Source of the DNA: Staphylococcus chromogenes
Lineage (GTDB): Bacteria > Bacillota > Bacilli > Staphylococcales > Staphylococcaceae
Length of the DNA stretch: 64,000 bases
Direction of reading: 5' to 3'
Assembly (NCBI RefSeq): GCF_029024625.1
Contig: NZ_CP118953.1
Coordinates: 682,001-746,000 of the forward strand
This document shows, one piece after another, positions 28,473-39,715 of the stretch. The notes under the pieces are model-generated. The model was given only the letters and a program-made list of their open reading frames with translations. It searched no databases and had not been told where the DNA came from. Position numbers and translations under genes: made by a program. Each line of letters begins with the position of its first letter. Position 1 is the first letter of the stretch.

Positions 28473-29345
28473 ATGCCTTTAGTTTCAATGAAAGAAATGT
28501 TAATCGACGCAAAAGAAAATGGTTATGCGGTAGGCCAATATAACCTTAATAACTTAGAATTCACACAAGCGATTCTACAAGCATCTCAAGAAGAGAATGC
28601 ACCTGTTATTTTAGGGGTATCAGAAGGTGCCGCACGCTATATGGGTGGTTTTTATACTGTTGTTAAAATGGTAGAAGGTTTAATGCATGACTATGAAATC
28701 ACAATTCCAGTAGCGATTCATTTAGATCATGGTTCAAGTTTCGAAAAATGTAAAGAAGCAATTGACGCTGGTTTTACATCAGTCATGATTGATGCTTCAC
28801 ATGAGCCATATGAAGATAACGTCAAAGTGACTTCAAAAGTGGTTGAATACGCACATGCACGTGGTGTTTCTGTTGAAGCTGAACTTGGTACAGTCGGTGG
28901 ACAAGAGGATGATGTGGTAGCTGACGGTGTGATCTATGCGGATCCAATCGAGTGTCAAAACTTAGTGAAAGATACAGGTATTGATACTTTAGCACCTGCA
29001 TTAGGTTCTGTACACGGACCATACAAAGGTTTACCAAACTTAGGTTTCAAAGAAATGGAAGAAATTGGTGCATCTACTGGTTTACCACTTGTATTACATG
29101 GAGGTACAGGTATTCCAACTGACGACATTAAAAAAGCCATTTCATTTGGCACTGCTAAAATCAATGTAAACACAGAAAACCAAATTGCTTCTGCTAAACG
29201 TGTGCGTGAAGTGTTAGATGCAGATAAAGAAGTTTACGATCCACGTAAATATTTAGGACCTGCACGTGAAGCAATTAAAGAAACAGTCATCGGTAAAATT
29301 AAAGAATTTGGTACTTCAAACAAAGCGGAAAATATTAAAGGTTAA
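28473..29345 (+). CDS. fbaA: Fructose-bisphosphate aldolase, class II
   Basis: Zinc-dependent cleavage and formation of fructose-1,6-bisphosphate in glycolysis. Visible are the zinc-binding HLDHGSS with the catalytic Asp, the [12 protein letters not shown] loop, the later zinc histidines in GSVHGPYKG and VLHGGTG, and the phosphate-binding KINVNTE. The start MPLVSMKEM is preceded by AAGGAGG; earlier in-frame codons are rejected. 290 residues, near the usual 285. Confidence 0.96.
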   Translation: MPLVSMKEMLIDAKENGYAVGQYNLNNLEFTQAILQASQEENAPVILGVSEGAARYMGGFYTVVKMVEGLMHDYEITIPVAIHLDHGSSFEKCKEAIDAGFTSVMIDASHEPYEDNVKVTSKVVEYAHARGVSVEAELGTVGGQEDDVVADGVIYADPIECQNLVKDTGIDTLAPALGSVHGPYKGLPNLGFKEMEEIGASTGLPLVLHGGTGIPTDDIKKAISFGTAKINVNTENQIASAKRVREVLDADKEVYDPRKYLGPAREAIKETVIGKIKEFGTSNKAENIKG

Positions 29346-29379
29346 TCACGCGACGTTTGTGATGAAATGTTTGGAATGT

Positions 29380-29414
29380 GGGGATGAGACACTGAGCGGT
29401 CTCATCCTTTTTTA
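29380..29414 (+). terminator. Intrinsic terminator after fbaA
   Basis: GGATGAGAC pairs perfectly with GTCTCATCC and is followed by six T residues. Confidence 0.88.
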
Positions 29415-29588
29415 ATAAGTTGAAAAGGGACCCTTTATTTTCAACGGGGCATTTAGTGTGATTTTTTAAGGGATAAAACGATTTTTTTATCATGCTCACG
29501 ATTTTGCATTTTGAAAAATTTTACATTATAATGCCTATATTATGATATTTTATGGAGAAATTGAGCAAGGGAAAAGGAGTTCAATCAC

Positions 29589-30854
29589 ATGGCGCAAGAA
29601 GTTATTAAAATTAAAGGTGGCCAAACTTTAAAAGGCAAGGTAGAAATTAGTGGTGCAAAAAATAGTTCAGTTGCGATTATTCCTGCAACATTAATGGCTG
29701 AAGAACCTGTAACATTGGATGGTTTGCCTAAAATTTCAGATGTGGAAACATTAGTGAGTTTACTTGGGGATTTAAATATTCAAACTAAGTTGGAAGGCAC
29801 AACTTTGCATGTTGATCCTACTGAAATCCAAAATGCTGCTTTACCTAATAATAAAGTTGAATCCTTGCGTGCATCCTATTATATGATGGGTGCAATGCTT
29901 GGCCGATTTAAAAAATGTGTCATTGGACTCCCAGGAGGATGTCCATTAGGTCCTAGACCTATTGATCAGCATATTAAAGGCTTTAAAGCTTTGGGAGCAG
30001 TCGTAGATGAGTCAAGCACGACCTCAATGAAAATTGAAGCTGAGCGTTTAGTTGGAGCGAATATTTATCTTGATATCGTCAGTGTAGGTGCCACTATCAA
30101 TATTATGTTGGCCGCATCGCGCGCAGAAGGTCAAACAGTGATTGAAAATGCAGCTAAAGAACCTGAAGTTGTCGATGTCGCTAACTTTTTGAATAGTATG
30201 GGTGCCAAAATTAGTGGTGCTGGTACTAGTTCAATAAAAATCATGGGTGTGCCTCATCTGCATGGAAGTAGACATCAGATTATTCCTGACCGAATTGAAG
30301 CAGGAACCTATATGTGTATTGCTGCGGCGAGTGGTGAACGTATCGTCATTGATAATATTATTCCTAAGCACGTCGAACCGTTAACAGTTAAACTAAAAGA
30401 GCTAGGGGTTACAATTGATGTTGGGGACGATTATATGGTTGTTCAAGCGAGCCACCCATACCATAGTGTAGACATTAAAACACTTGTTTATCCCGGGTTT
30501 GCAACAGATTTACAACAACCGATAACCCCACTGCTCTTTTTAGCTGAAGGACCTAGTTTTGTGAAAGAAACAATCTATCCAGAACGCTTTAAACACGTTC
30601 CTGAATTACAAAAAATGCATGGGGCCATTGATGCAGATCGTGGTACAGCGACCATTAAACCATCAAAGCTATCAGGTGCCGAAGTCTATGCGAGTGATTT
30701 ACGCGCGGGGGCTTGTTTAATCATAGCCGGTTTAATTGCTGAAGGTGAAACAACGATTTATAATGTCAAACATATTTATAGAGGATACACTGATATCGTA
30801 AATAACTTAAAACGTCTAGGCGCAGATATATGGACTGAAACTGTTGATGCTTAA
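29589..30854 (+). CDS. murA2: UDP-GlcNAc 1-carboxyvinyltransferase, second copy (MurZ)
   Basis: Transfers enolpyruvate from PEP to UDP-GlcNAc, the first committed peptidoglycan step and the fosfomycin target. The catalytic Cys lies in [11 protein letters not shown] near residue 118; the N-terminal KISGAKNSS and [11 protein letters not shown] are family motifs. 421 residues. Position after fbaA and before rho marks it as the MurZ paralogue; a second copy is at 50474. The ATG follows AAAAGGAG. Confidence 0.95.
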   Translation: MAQEVIKIKGGQTLKGKVEISGAKNSSVAIIPATLMAEEPVTLDGLPKISDVETLVSLLGDLNIQTKLEGTTLHVDPTEIQNAALPNNKVESLRASYYMMGAMLGRFKKCVIGLPGGCPLGPRPIDQHIKGFKALGAVVDESSTTSMKIEAERLVGANIYLDIVSVGATINIMLAASRAEGQTVIENAAKEPEVVDVANFLNSMGAKISGAGTSSIKIMGVPHLHGSRHQIIPDRIEAGTYMCIAAASGERIVIDNIIPKHVEPLTVKLKELGVTIDVGDDYMVVQASHPYHSVDIKTLVYPGFATDLQQPITPLLFLAEGPSFVKETIYPERFKHVPELQKMHGAIDADRGTATIKPSKLSGAEVYASDLRAGACLIIAGLIAEGETTIYNVKHIYRGYTDIVNNLKRLGADIWTETVDA

Positions 30855-30902
30855 TCTATAAAATATTGGACATTCAAATATCTTGATTAAGAGGTGAGAG
30901 TC

Positions 30903-31229
30903 ATGGAAGTTTGTCCATATTTAGAAAAAACGTTTAAAATTCTAGGACGGAGCTGGAATGGTTTAATTTTACATTATTTATCCACATGTCCAGAACATCG
31001 AGCACACTTTTCAGAAATGAAACGTGATTTGCACCCCATTACTAACCGTGCACTTTCGTTAAAAGTGACAGAGCTTGCAGAATGGGGACTTATTACAAAG
31101 CATATCATTTCCGAAAACCCACCCTCTGTTTGCTATGAATTAACTCAAAAAGGTATTGATTTAGCGATAGCGCTTAAACCGCTTGAAAAGTGGGCGCACG
31201 ACCACGTCACATTGCCTGAAAAAGTTTAA
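30903..31229 (+). CDS. HxlR/YodB-family regulator, possible quinone/electrophile sensor
   Basis: A 108-residue winged-helix protein of the HxlR family: FKILGRSWNGLILHYLS, FSEMKRDL, ITNRALSLKVTELAEWGLI and a wing with YELTQKG. A conserved Cys at residue 4 (MEVCPYLE) matches the thiol sensor position of YodB/QsrR-type repressors, which respond to quinones and electrophiles. A second Cys is in TCPEH. The ATG follows GAGGTGAG. The adjacent aldehyde dehydrogenase could be a detoxification partner, but a terminator separates them. Assignment to QsrR is inference. Confidence 0.82.
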   Translation: MEVCPYLEKTFKILGRSWNGLILHYLSTCPEHRAHFSEMKRDLHPITNRALSLKVTELAEWGLITKHIISENPPSVCYELTQKGIDLAIALKPLEKWAHDHVTLPEKV

Positions 31230-31250
31230 AAACGTTAATTGAACTTATAA

Positions 31251-31298
31251 AAGTAATATGAATTAGACGATACTGTTCTAATTACATATTGCTTTTTT
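31251..31298 (+). terminator. Intrinsic terminator after HxlR gene
   Basis: AGTAATATGAATTAGA pairs with TCTAATTACATATTGCT, with small bulges, and is followed by six T residues. Confidence 0.78.
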
Positions 31299-31442
31299 AT
31301 TTTGCATTAAAAATTAATAGAGCTGAAGTGAGGGTATAAGCAAAATCAATGCATCACGTCTAAGTGCGCGTTATAGTTTAAATACATCCTTTTTAGGAAA
31401 TAGATTAACATGTAAACAAGTTTGATAAAGGAGTGTCTATAA

Positions 31443-32873
31443 ATGAGAGACCAAATCAAGCAATATATTAATGGCGAATGGGTAGACAGTGCAAGTGGTG
31501 AAACGTTAGAAGTCATAAACCCAGCGACTGAAGAAGTTTTTGGTCATATTGCCAAAGGGAATAAAGAGGATGTCGATCAAGCAGTTAAAGCTGCAAATGA
31601 CGTTTATCTTGAATTTAGAAATACACCTGTAAAAGAACGACAAGCGATGTTAGGTCGCATCGTCGATGAATATAAAAAACGAAAAGATGACTTAATTGAA
31701 GCGATGACTTTAGAGTTAGGGACACCTGTGACGAAATCAGAAAACATCCATTATCAAATGGGTCTTAATCACTTCCAAGAAGCACATGATGCTCTAGATC
31801 GTTTTGAATTTGAGGAACAACGTGGAGATAGTTTAGTAGTGAAAGAAGCTATCGGTGTGGCTGGCCTTATCACACCTTGGAACTTTCCAACAAACCAAAC
31901 ATCATTAAAATTAGCAGCTGCATTTGCGGCAGGTTCACCTGTTGTTTTAAAACCGTCAGAAGAGACACCTTTTGCTGCACTTATCTTAGCAGAAATTTTT
32001 GAAGCAGCAAGCGTGCCTAAAGGGGTGTTCAATTTAGTAAATGGTGATGGCGAAGGTGTCGGCAATCCATTGAGTGAACATCCAGATGTGAGAATGATGT
32101 CATTTACGGGTTCTGGTCCAACAGGTTCAAAAATTATGGAAAAGGCAAGCAAAGACTTTAAAAAGGTTTCACTTGAACTAGGGGGTAAATCACCTTATAT
32201 CATTCTAGATGATGCGGATGTAGACGAAGCGGCTAAAGCAGCTGTGGGTAAAGTTGTGAATAATACAGGTCAAGTCTGTACTGCAGGAACACGTACACTT
32301 GTCCCTGAAAGTATGAAAGAGGCCTTTCTTGAAAAAGCTAAATCCTATATGGAAGCTGTAAAAGTCGGAGACCCACAACAAAAAGAAACAGAAATGGGTC
32401 CTATTGTGAGCGAAAAACAATATCGACAAGTTCAAGATTATATTAAAAAAGGTATTCAAGAAGGCGCGGAATTGTATTATGGTGGCGAAGGGCATCCAGA
32501 AGGTTTAGATAAAGGATATTTCGTGAAACCAACGATTTTTGCGAACGTGGATAATCAAATGACAATTGCGCAAGAAGAAATTTTTGGCCCTGTGATGTCT
32601 GTCATTACGTACAAAGATTTAGATGAAGCGATTCGCATCGCAAATGATACTAAGTACGGATTAGCAGGTTATGTCTTTGGTCAAGATAAAGAACAACTTC
32701 ATAAAGTGGCACGTTCCATAGAAGCTGGAACTGTTGAAATTAACGAAGCAGGCCGTACACCTGATTTACCATTTGGCGGTTACAAACAATCTGGACTTGG
32801 TCGTGAATGGGGCGACTACGGTATCGAAGAATTTTTAGAAGTTAAAGCCATCGCAGGTTATTTTAAAGCATAA
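31443..32873 (+). CDS. NAD(P)-dependent aldehyde dehydrogenase
   Basis: A 476-residue ALDH-superfamily enzyme. It shows the Rossmann segment ITPWNFP, the [12 protein letters not shown] nucleotide loop, the general base Glu in SLELGGKSP and the catalytic Cys in [16 protein letters not shown] lies in the C-terminal part. Oxidises an aldehyde to the acid; the substrate is not evident. The ATG follows AAAGGAGTG. Its position between the HxlR regulator and rho is the same as in S. aureus. Confidence 0.92.
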   Translation: MRDQIKQYINGEWVDSASGETLEVINPATEEVFGHIAKGNKEDVDQAVKAANDVYLEFRNTPVKERQAMLGRIVDEYKKRKDDLIEAMTLELGTPVTKSENIHYQMGLNHFQEAHDALDRFEFEEQRGDSLVVKEAIGVAGLITPWNFPTNQTSLKLAAAFAAGSPVVLKPSEETPFAALILAEIFEAASVPKGVFNLVNGDGEGVGNPLSEHPDVRMMSFTGSGPTGSKIMEKASKDFKKVSLELGGKSPYIILDDADVDEAAKAAVGKVVNNTGQVCTAGTRTLVPESMKEAFLEKAKSYMEAVKVGDPQQKETEMGPIVSEKQYRQVQDYIKKGIQEGAELYYGGEGHPEGLDKGYFVKPTIFANVDNQMTIAQEEIFGPVMSVITYKDLDEAIRIANDTKYGLAGYVFGQDKEQLHKVARSIEAGTVEINEAGRTPDLPFGGYKQSGLGREWGDYGIEEFLEVKAIAGYFKA

Positions 32874-32883
32874 CTGATGATGC

Positions 32884-32950
32884 ACCACGTTATTAAGTTT
32901 TTTGAGAAATTTATCAATAAAACTTAATGACGTGGATCTTTTTAGTTTCT
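32884..32950 (+). terminator. Intrinsic terminator after aldehyde dehydrogenase
   Basis: CCACGTTATTAAGTTTT pairs with AAAACTTAATGACGTGG and is followed by T-rich sequence. Confidence 0.78.
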
Positions 32951-33056
32951 TTTTAAATCATGTTTTGTATTTATTCATAAAATTTGCTATAGTATTGATG
33001 TTATCGTATCAATTATCGCTACGATGAAAGAATTTATTATGAAATGAGTGTTAAAT

Positions 33057-34373
33057 ATGGCGACCAAGGAAAGAACGTCACCGCAGTATGAATCTTTTCA
33101 TGAATTATACAAAAACTACACCACGAAAGCTTTGACTGAAAAAGCAAAGTCTCTAAAGCTGACAAACTATAGCAAGTTGAATAAGAAAGAACTTGTCCTT
33201 GCCATAATGGAAGCACAAATGGAAAAAGACGGAAACTACTATATGGAAGGTATCTTAGATGATATTCAACAAGATGGTTACGGCTTTTTAAGAACGGTTA
33301 ATTATTCTAAAGGTGAAAAAGATATATATATTTCTGCCTCTCAGATAAGACGATTTGAAATTAAATTAGGCGATAAAGTCACAGGTAAAGTTAGACAACC
33401 TAAAGAAAGTGAAAAGTATTATGGACTTTTACAAGTCGATTTTGTGAATGATCACAATGCTGAAGAAGTCAAAAAACGTCCCCACTTCCAAGCACTAACG
33501 CCTCTATATCCAGATGAACGTATTCAATTAGAAACAGACCCCGAAAAATACTCCACACGCATTATGGATTTAGTGACACCTATCGGATTAGGACAACGTG
33601 GTTTAATCGTTGCACCACCTAAAGCAGGTAAGACCTCTTTATTAAAAGAAATCGCAAACGCAATTGTGAAAAATAAACCAAATGCAAAACTGTTTATTTT
33701 ACTCGTCGGCGAAAGACCGGAGGAAGTAACAGATATCGAGCGTTCTGTAGAGGAAGCTGAGGTTGTGCACTCTACGTTTGATGAACATCCTAGACATCAT
33801 GTTAAGGTTGCAGAATTACTGTTAGAACGTGCAAAGCGCTTAGTTGAAATTGGAGAAGATGTTATCGTATTGATGGACTCTATTACACGTTTGGCGCGCG
33901 CATACAACCTTGTCGTACCTCCAAGCGGTAGAACATTATCAGGAGGTCTTGACCCAGCATCTTTACATGGACCTAAAACGTTTTTTGGAGCTGCAAGAAA
34001 CATTGAAGCAGGAGGCAGTTTGACGATTTTAGCCACTGCGCTAGTAGATACAGGTTCTCGTATGGACGACATGATTTATGAAGAATTTAAAGGAACGGGA
34101 AATATGGAGTTACATTTAGACAGACGTTTATCTGAACGTAGAATTTTCCCGGCGATTGATATTTCACGTAGTTCTACACGTAAAGAAGAATTGTTAGTGC
34201 CTAAAGAAGAATTAGAAAGTTTATGGCAACTTCGAAATATGTTTTCTAATTCACCTGATTTTGCAGAACGATTTATTCGTCGTTTGAAAAAAACAAAAAC
34301 CAACAAACAATTCTTTGAAGAGTTAAAGAAAAGTGCGCTAGAAAGCACCCGTACAGGTAAGCCGATTATTTAA
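33057..34373 (+). CDS. rho: Transcription termination factor Rho
   Basis: Hexameric RNA-dependent ATPase that terminates transcription. The N-terminal helical domain ([21 protein letters not shown]) is followed by the OSB RNA-binding fold ([23 protein letters not shown]). The ATPase core has Walker A PPKAGKT and Walker [17 protein letters not shown], and the Q/R loops follow. 438 residues. The start [11 protein letters not shown] matches staphylococcal Rho; an in-frame GTG three codons earlier is less likely. The ribosome-binding site is weak. Confidence 0.97.
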   Translation: MATKERTSPQYESFHELYKNYTTKALTEKAKSLKLTNYSKLNKKELVLAIMEAQMEKDGNYYMEGILDDIQQDGYGFLRTVNYSKGEKDIYISASQIRRFEIKLGDKVTGKVRQPKESEKYYGLLQVDFVNDHNAEEVKKRPHFQALTPLYPDERIQLETDPEKYSTRIMDLVTPIGLGQRGLIVAPPKAGKTSLLKEIANAIVKNKPNAKLFILLVGERPEEVTDIERSVEEAEVVHSTFDEHPRHHVKVAELLLERAKRLVEIGEDVIVLMDSITRLARAYNLVVPPSGRTLSGGLDPASLHGPKTFFGAARNIEAGGSLTILATALVDTGSRMDDMIYEEFKGTGNMELHLDRRLSERRIFPAIDISRSSTRKEELLVPKEELESLWQLRNMFSNSPDFAERFIRRLKKTKTNKQFFEELKKSALESTRTGKPII

Positions 34374-34392
34374 AATGAATAAATGTTAAAGT

Positions 34393-34422
34393 AGGGTTGC
34401 ATTTTAAAAATGCAACCTTTAT
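34393..34422 (+). terminator. Intrinsic terminator after rho
   Basis: GGGTTGCATTTT pairs with AAAATGCAACC and is followed by TTTATAAT, a short and weak U-tract. Confidence 0.6.
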
Positions 34423-34494
34423 AATGTTTAAGTATTGGTGAAAACTCACAAATAACTCTGTTCCGGATGGTTCAGGGCAAAGGAGCTGAAAATA

Positions 34495-34749
34495 ATGAAA
34501 CAAGGCATTCATCCAGAATACCGTAAAGTAATCTTCTTAGATACTACAACAGATTTTAAATTCTTAAGTGGTTCTACGAAGTTTTCTAACGAAACAATGG
34601 AATGGGAAGATGGTAACGAGTATCCAGTTATTCGTTTAGATATCTCTTCAGATTCACACCCATTCTACACAGGACGTCAAAAATTTGCTGCTGCAGATGG
34701 TCGTGTGGAACGTTTCAACAAGAAATTCGGTCTCAAATCAAACAACTAA
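34495..34749 (+). CDS. rpmE2: Ribosomal protein bL31, type B (zinc-free)
   Basis: An 84-residue large-subunit protein. It has [16 protein letters not shown] at the N terminus and [25 protein letters not shown] at the end. The CxxC zinc ribbon of type A L31 is absent, which marks the zinc-independent B form. The ATG follows AAAGGAGC. Confidence 0.96.
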   Translation: MKQGIHPEYRKVIFLDTTTDFKFLSGSTKFSNETMEWEDGNEYPVIRLDISSDSHPFYTGRQKFAAADGRVERFNKKFGLKSNN

Positions 34750-34770
34750 TTATCGTATTAACGAAATACA

Positions 34771-34804
34771 AGGGAGCGGGACATTGGTCTCTGCTCCTTT
34801 TTTG
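34771..34804 (+). terminator. Intrinsic terminator after rpmE2
   Basis: GGGAGCGGGAC pairs imperfectly with GTCTCTGCTCC and is followed by six T residues. Confidence 0.7.
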
Positions 34805-34869
34805 TAGACAAAAGCACTTTTTTGATTATAAGTACGTTAACAATCATAAATGCATACATAGAAGATATA

Positions 34870-34906
34870 AGGGAGTGAGACATAAAAATGTTCGAACTCC
34901 TTTTTC
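34870..34906 (+). terminator. Second hairpin of the GGGAGTGAGAC type before tdk
   Basis: GGGAGTGAGACAT and a partner ending in GAACTCC followed by five T residues form a weaker hairpin resembling the one 100 bp upstream. Both resemble the GGGAGTGGGAC intergenic repeats common in staphylococci. Confidence 0.5.
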
Positions 34907-34979
34907 ATGAAATCTTCAAATAGGAACATCATTATATGATATAATTAAGCGATTATGTTTTGAAAAGGGTGGCAATAAC

Positions 34980-35576
34980 ATGTACGAAGCGTATCATTCA
35001 GGATGGATTGAATGCATTACCGGCAGTATGTTTAGTGGAAAGTCAGAAGAGCTGATTAGACGCTTGCGTCGAGGTGTGTATGCGAAACAAAAGGTCATCG
35101 TGTTTAAACCGACGATTGACGATCGATACCATAAAGAAAAAATAGTTTCGCATAATGGGAATGCGATAGAGGCCATTAATATTACTGAAGCGAAAGAAAT
35201 AGAGCAACATGACTTGTCGGATGTAGATATTATAGGTATTGATGAAATTCAATTTTTTGATCGTACTGTCGTCGATATTGCGCAAGATTTGGCAAAAAAA
35301 GGTTATCGTGTGATTACTGCGGGGTTAGATATGGATTTCAAAGGGGAGCCATTTGATCCTGTTCCAGAGATGCTAGCGGTAAGTGAACATATTACTAAAC
35401 TTCAAGCCGTTTGTGCAGTTTGTGGCGCATCTTCAAGTCGAACACAACGATTAATCGATGGACGACCTGCGAAATATGATGATCCAATTATAATGGTAGG
35501 GGCTAATGAAAGTTATGAACCTCGATGTCGTGCACACCATGTCATTTTACCGAGTAATGAAAAAGAGGAGGAATAA
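34980..35576 (+). CDS. tdk: Thymidine kinase
   Basis: ATP-dependent phosphorylation of thymidine (type II TK). Walker A is [11 protein letters not shown] near residue 15, the DEIQFFD segment follows at about residue 82, and a zinc-ribbon has CAVCG with a later Cys in EPRCRAHH. 198 residues. First gene of a tight run tdk-prfA-prmC; prfA begins three bases after its stop region. Confidence 0.97.
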   Translation: MYEAYHSGWIECITGSMFSGKSEELIRRLRRGVYAKQKVIVFKPTIDDRYHKEKIVSHNGNAIEAINITEAKEIEQHDLSDVDIIGIDEIQFFDRTVVDIAQDLAKKGYRVITAGLDMDFKGEPFDPVPEMLAVSEHITKLQAVCAVCGASSSRTQRLIDGRPAKYDDPIIMVGANESYEPRCRAHHVILPSNEKEEE

Positions 35577-35579
35577 AAT

Positions 35580-36656
35580 ATGTTTGATCAATTAGATATT
35601 GTTGAAGAACGCTATGAACAACTCAACGAATTACTTAGTGATCCAGAAGTGGTGAGTGATTCAGATAAATTACGTAAATATTCTAAAGAACAATCAGAAC
35701 TTCAAAAAACTGTTGAAGTTTATCGTCAATATAAACAAGTTAAAGAAGATTTAGAGGATATAGATTTAATGCTTAATGATACCTCAGATGAAGATGAAAT
35801 TGAAATGTTAAAAGAAGAAGCCTCTGAATTAAAAGCGCAAATTCCAAGTTTTGAAGAGGAATTGAAACTATTATTAATTCCAAAAGACCCAAATGATGAC
35901 AAAGACGTTATCGTTGAAGTGCGTGCAGCTGCTGGAGGGGATGAAGCAGCGATATTTGCGGGTGATTTATTTAGAATGTATACAAAATATGCAGAAGCGA
36001 ATCGATTTAAAACAGAGATTGTGGAAGCCACTGAAAGTGATCACGGAGGATATAAAGAAATTAGTTTTTCAGTTTCAGGTGACGGGGCCTACAGTAAATT
36101 AAAATTCGAAAATGGTGCGCATCGTGTACAACGTGTTCCTGAAACAGAATCTGGTGGACGTATTCATACGTCAACAGCAACTGTGGCTGTTTTACCTGAA
36201 GTCGAAGATGTTGAAATTGAAATTCGCAACGAGGATTTAAAAATAGACACATATCGCTCAAGTGGGGCAGGAGGTCAACACGTTAATACAACGGACTCTG
36301 CTGTACGTATTACCCATTTACCTACAGGGGTTATTGCGACATCATCTGAAAAATCCCAAATTCAAAACCGTGAAAAAGCGATGAAAGTATTGAAAGCACG
36401 TTTATATGATATGAAAATCCAAGAAGAACAACAAAAATATGCTGCACAACGTAAGTCAGCTGTGGGGACGGGCGACCGTTCAGAACGTATTCGTACTTAT
36501 AATTATCCGCAAAGCCGTGTCACAGACCATCGCATCGGTTTAACCTTACAAAAATTGGATCAAATTATGGAAGGTAAACTTGATGAAATCATTGATGCGC
36601 TTACAATGCACGAACAAACTGAAAAATTAAAAGAGCTTAATAACGGTGAAATATAA
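35580..36656 (+). CDS. prfA: Peptide chain release factor 1
   Basis: Recognises UAA and UAG stop codons. The N-terminal coiled-coil domain precedes the PEVEDVEIE region, the catalytic GGQ in [13 protein letters not shown], and the basic [19 protein letters not shown] segment. The codon-recognition PxT tripeptide is seen in VPETESGG. 358 residues. Overlaps prmC, whose product methylates its GGQ glutamine. Confidence 0.97.
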   Translation: MFDQLDIVEERYEQLNELLSDPEVVSDSDKLRKYSKEQSELQKTVEVYRQYKQVKEDLEDIDLMLNDTSDEDEIEMLKEEASELKAQIPSFEEELKLLLIPKDPNDDKDVIVEVRAAAGGDEAAIFAGDLFRMYTKYAEANRFKTEIVEATESDHGGYKEISFSVSGDGAYSKLKFENGAHRVQRVPETESGGRIHTSTATVAVLPEVEDVEIEIRNEDLKIDTYRSSGAGGQHVNTTDSAVRITHLPTGVIATSSEKSQIQNREKAMKVLKARLYDMKIQEEQQKYAAQRKSAVGTGDRSERIRTYNYPQSRVTDHRIGLTLQKLDQIMEGKLDEIIDALTMHEQTEKLKELNNGEI

Positions 36657-37488
36657 TCAGTGGATTAGCCAAGCGCAACAGCAACTGCAAGATAAAAGAT
36701 TAGAGACTGCTCAAGTCGATTGGTTAGTCATGGACTTGCTCGGATGGAGTCGGACTACATATTTGATGAATAAACAACAAGTCATCTCAGAGCAAGAATT
36801 TCATTTATTACAAAACGGTTTAGAACGATTGTTAAAAGGAGAACCTGAGCAATATGTCGTAGGATTTGCCTCCTTTATGGGCCGAGATTTCAAGGTTACC
36901 CCTGATGTCTTGATTCCAAGACCAGAAACTGAGGAAGTCGTCGCTCACTTTATGGATCAGTTACCTCGAGAAGGGACGATTGCAGATATTGGGACAGGTA
37001 GTGGTATCATTGCTATTTCGATAAAGAAAGCACATCCACAGTTGTCTGTTTATGCTTCTGATATTTCCCCTCAAGCCCTAGAGGTAGCTCAACGAAATGC
37101 GCAACAACACGATGCCGCCATACAATTTTTATGTGGTGATACGTTACACCCTTTTATAGAAAAAAAGTTGAAGTTGGAGGGATTAATTTCCAATCCGCCA
37201 TATATCGACTGCATTGAACAAAATGTGATGAGTACAAGTACCTTAAATTATGAACCACATTTAGCGCTATTTGCTGAAGATGAGGGACTGAAAATTTATC
37301 GTTCTATACTCATACAACTGCCAAAAGTAATGAAAGAAGGGGCGCCTGTTGTTTTTGAAATAGGATATCAACAAGGTGCCGCATTAAAAAGTTTAATAAC
37401 GAGCCTTTATCCACAACTTGTTCCAAAGGTCATTAAAGATATTAATGGGAATGACCGTATTATAAGTTTTAAATGGAGCGCCCAATAG
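36646..37488 (+). CDS. prmC: Release factor glutamine methyltransferase
   Basis: SAM-dependent N5-methylation of the GGQ glutamine of release factors. The SAM loop is [15 protein letters not shown] and the glutamine-binding catalytic motif is ISNPPYID. The N-terminal helical substrate domain spans about residues 1-85. It starts at a GTG inside the last codons of prfA (11-base overlap), consistent with coupled translation. 280 residues. Confidence 0.95.
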   Translation: MKYNQWISQAQQQLQDKRLETAQVDWLVMDLLGWSRTTYLMNKQQVISEQEFHLLQNGLERLLKGEPEQYVVGFASFMGRDFKVTPDVLIPRPETEEVVAHFMDQLPREGTIADIGTGSGIIAISIKKAHPQLSVYASDISPQALEVAQRNAQQHDAAIQFLCGDTLHPFIEKKLKLEGLISNPPYIDCIEQNVMSTSTLNYEPHLALFAEDEGLKIYRSILIQLPKVMKEGAPVVFEIGYQQGAALKSLITSLYPQLVPKVIKDINGNDRIISFKWSAQ

Positions 37489-37497
37489 TTGAATTCA

Positions 37498-37535
37498 AAG
37501 TTATGTCTCTAATATAGAGTGCATAACTTTTTATT
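37498..37535 (+). terminator. Hairpin between prmC and tsaC
   Basis: AAAGTTATG pairs perfectly with CATAACTTT around a partly self-complementary loop and is followed by TTATT. The T-tract is short, so readthrough is likely. Confidence 0.6.
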
Positions 37536-37572
37536 ATGAAGTAAAATAAAAGTAAGAAAGAGGTGTTTTCTC

Positions 37573-38625
37573 GTGATAAACACAAAAATTTGGGACGTAC
37601 GTGAATTTACTTATCAACTCAAAGATTATCCTCAATTTGAAGAAATTGTTCGTATGTATCAAGAAGGCAAATTAATCGTAATGCCAACAGAGACAGTATA
37701 CGGCTTAGGTGCTAGCGCATTAAATGAAGAAGCGGTAAAAGGGATCTACGAAGCTAAAGGGCGCCCTTCAGACAATCCATTAATTATTCATATCTATGAT
37801 ACAGATCAATTAAATGATTTTGTGACCTCCGTTTCAGAAACAACATTAAAATTAATGGAAGCTTTTTGGCCAGGACCTATTACTTTTATTTTACCTCTTA
37901 AAAAAGGATTTTTATGTGAACGTGTAACGGGAGGGTTAAATTCGGTGGCTGTACGCATGCCAAGTCATCCAGTTGCCCGATATATTTTGAAAATAGCTAA
38001 TATTCCTATCGCAGCACCAAGTGCGAACTTGAGCGGACGTCCATCACCTACAACGTTTGAACACGCATTCGAAGATTTAAATGGACGGGTGGATGGGATT
38101 ATCCATTCGACACCAAGTGATGCTGGGCTTGAAAGTACAGTGATCGATTGTACGTCATTCCCATACCGAATTGCGAGACCAGGCACGATTACGCGTCAAA
38201 TGTTGAATGAAATACTCCCTAATTCAATAGATGAGTCCGTCATAGATATGACCGAAAAGCCTATAGCACCAGGTATGAAATATAAACATTATGCACCGGA
38301 TACACCACTCGTGATGATTGAAAATATTGAGGGCCCTATTCGTGAGAATGCACATGAAAATTGGCAAGAAATTGCTTTTATTGTCCCAGAAAGTAAGTCT
38401 AAGTATATCCCAAAAGAAGCCACAACGATGATTTTAAGTCATGATGAGTGGGACATCCAACACGCAAATCGTAATTTATACGCGGCATTACATCAATTAG
38501 ATACTCTTTCAAATATACAGCGCGCTTATATTTATGGATACCCCGTAAACGAAGAAACTGAAGCCTTACGCAATCGAATGTTAAAAGCAGTCAATCACCA
38601 AATTATAAAGGATGAGCGTTTATGA
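37573..38625 (+). CDS. tsaC: Threonylcarbamoyl-AMP synthase, Sua5 type
   Basis: Makes threonylcarbamoyl-AMP from threonine, bicarbonate and ATP for t6A37 tRNA modification. The YrdC domain (about 20-205) contains MPTETVYGLGASA, KGRPSDNPL and SANLSGRPSPT. A C-terminal Sua5 domain (about 220-350, with the linker GMKYKHYAPDTP) distinguishes it from short TsaC. The GTG start follows AGAGGTG. It overlaps the next gene in an ATGA arrangement. Confidence 0.93.
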   Translation: MINTKIWDVREFTYQLKDYPQFEEIVRMYQEGKLIVMPTETVYGLGASALNEEAVKGIYEAKGRPSDNPLIIHIYDTDQLNDFVTSVSETTLKLMEAFWPGPITFILPLKKGFLCERVTGGLNSVAVRMPSHPVARYILKIANIPIAAPSANLSGRPSPTTFEHAFEDLNGRVDGIIHSTPSDAGLESTVIDCTSFPYRIARPGTITRQMLNEILPNSIDESVIDMTEKPIAPGMKYKHYAPDTPLVMIENIEGPIRENAHENWQEIAFIVPESKSKYIPKEATTMILSHDEWDIQHANRNLYAALHQLDTLSNIQRAYIYGYPVNEETEALRNRMLKAVNHQIIKDERL

Positions 38626-39041
38626 GGATTATTTTTGTGTGCACTGGAAATACTTGCAGAAGTCCAATGGCAGAAAGTATTGCAAAGCGCCTGTTGCCAA
38701 CGCATCAAATTGAATCACGAGGACTTATGGCAAGTGAGGGTGCCTCGCCATCTGCGCATACTGAGGAAGTATTAAAAATACATGACTATCCTGAACCTTC
38801 TTTAGCCAAGCAATTTCAGAAAGAAGATATGAAAGCGGATTTAATATTAACCATGACATCAGAACATAAGCGTTGGATTGACCACTATTTTGGGCAACAA
38901 TCACATGTATATACGCTTAAAGATTATTTAGATAGTGCTTCTGATATTCCCGACCCGTTTGGAAGTTCATATGAAATGTATTTACAATTATTTCAACACC
39001 TTGAAACCGATATTTTCAAGCTTAAAGACCGAATAGATTAA
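38622..39041 (+). CDS. ptpB: Low-molecular-weight phosphatase, YwlE/PtpB arginine-phosphatase type
   Basis: A 139-residue phosphatase with the P-loop VCTGNTCRSPMAES and the acid loop DPFG near the C terminus. The nucleophile is Cys7 and the invariant Arg is residue 13. Thr at position 11 (CTGNTCRS) instead of the usual Ile/Leu is the mark of the protein-arginine phosphatases such as B. subtilis YwlE, which oppose the McsB kinase. It starts within the tsaC stop (ATGA). Confidence 0.9.
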   Translation: MRIIFVCTGNTCRSPMAESIAKRLLPTHQIESRGLMASEGASPSAHTEEVLKIHDYPEPSLAKQFQKEDMKADLILTMTSEHKRWIDHYFGQQSHVYTLKDYLDSASDIPDPFGSSYEMYLQLFQHLETDIFKLKDRID

Positions 39042-39165
39042 ATTCAGTTATATAATCAGTATAAGTTCCAAAGAAAATAAGTTATAATAAATGGCATATA
39101 GCACGTTTCTATGTTCTTTGGATAATTTGTTTTGTATTGATACATAATCCTAGGAGGTTTTGGAA

Positions 39166-39693
39166 ATGAAAGGTTTAAAACAGTTATTAGAAGAACTCAA
39201 GTCTCAATCATTTTTTGTTGACGGAGAAATCTGTGTTATTGGTTGTTCTACATCAGAGGTGTTGGGCGACAAAATAGGTACGACAGGTTCTTTAGATATA
39301 GCAAAAGACATTTTTGAAGCACTCGATGAGATTTCAACAGAAACGGGTGTTTCATTTGCATATCAAGGATGTGAACATATCAATCGCGCATTGACGATTG
39401 AACGCAAAGACTTTGATCCGTATCAAATGGAGGAAGTAACGGTCGTTCCAGATGTTCACGCGGGAGGTTCATTGTCAACTTATGCCTATCGCCACCTAAA
39501 AGATCCAATTGTTGTAGAACATATCACAGCAAACAAAGGGATTGATATTGGCCAAACGTTAATCGGTATGCATCTTAAACACGTCGCTGTGCCTGTCCGC
39601 ACATCTGTCGATAAAATAGGAGAAGCTATCGTAACGGTGGCAACGACACGACCTAAAAAAATTGGTGGTGAACGTGCGAAATATCAACTTTAA
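39166..39693 (+). CDS. YwlG/DUF436 family protein
   Basis: A 175-residue conserved Firmicute protein (TIGR01440-type). It contains [17 protein letters not shown] near the N terminus, [12 protein letters not shown] in the middle, and [16 protein letters not shown] and [12 protein letters not shown] later. Function is unknown; the gene is habitually found between ywlE/ptpB and glyA. The ATG follows CTAGGAGG; an in-frame TTG two codons earlier is rejected. Confidence 0.85.
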   Translation: MKGLKQLLEELKSQSFFVDGEICVIGCSTSEVLGDKIGTTGSLDIAKDIFEALDEISTETGVSFAYQGCEHINRALTIERKDFDPYQMEEVTVVPDVHAGGSLSTYAYRHLKDPIVVEHITANKGIDIGQTLIGMHLKHVAVPVRTSVDKIGEAIVTVATTRPKKIGGERAKYQL

Positions 39694-39715
39694 AAGGGAA
39701 AGAGGGATTACGTTT

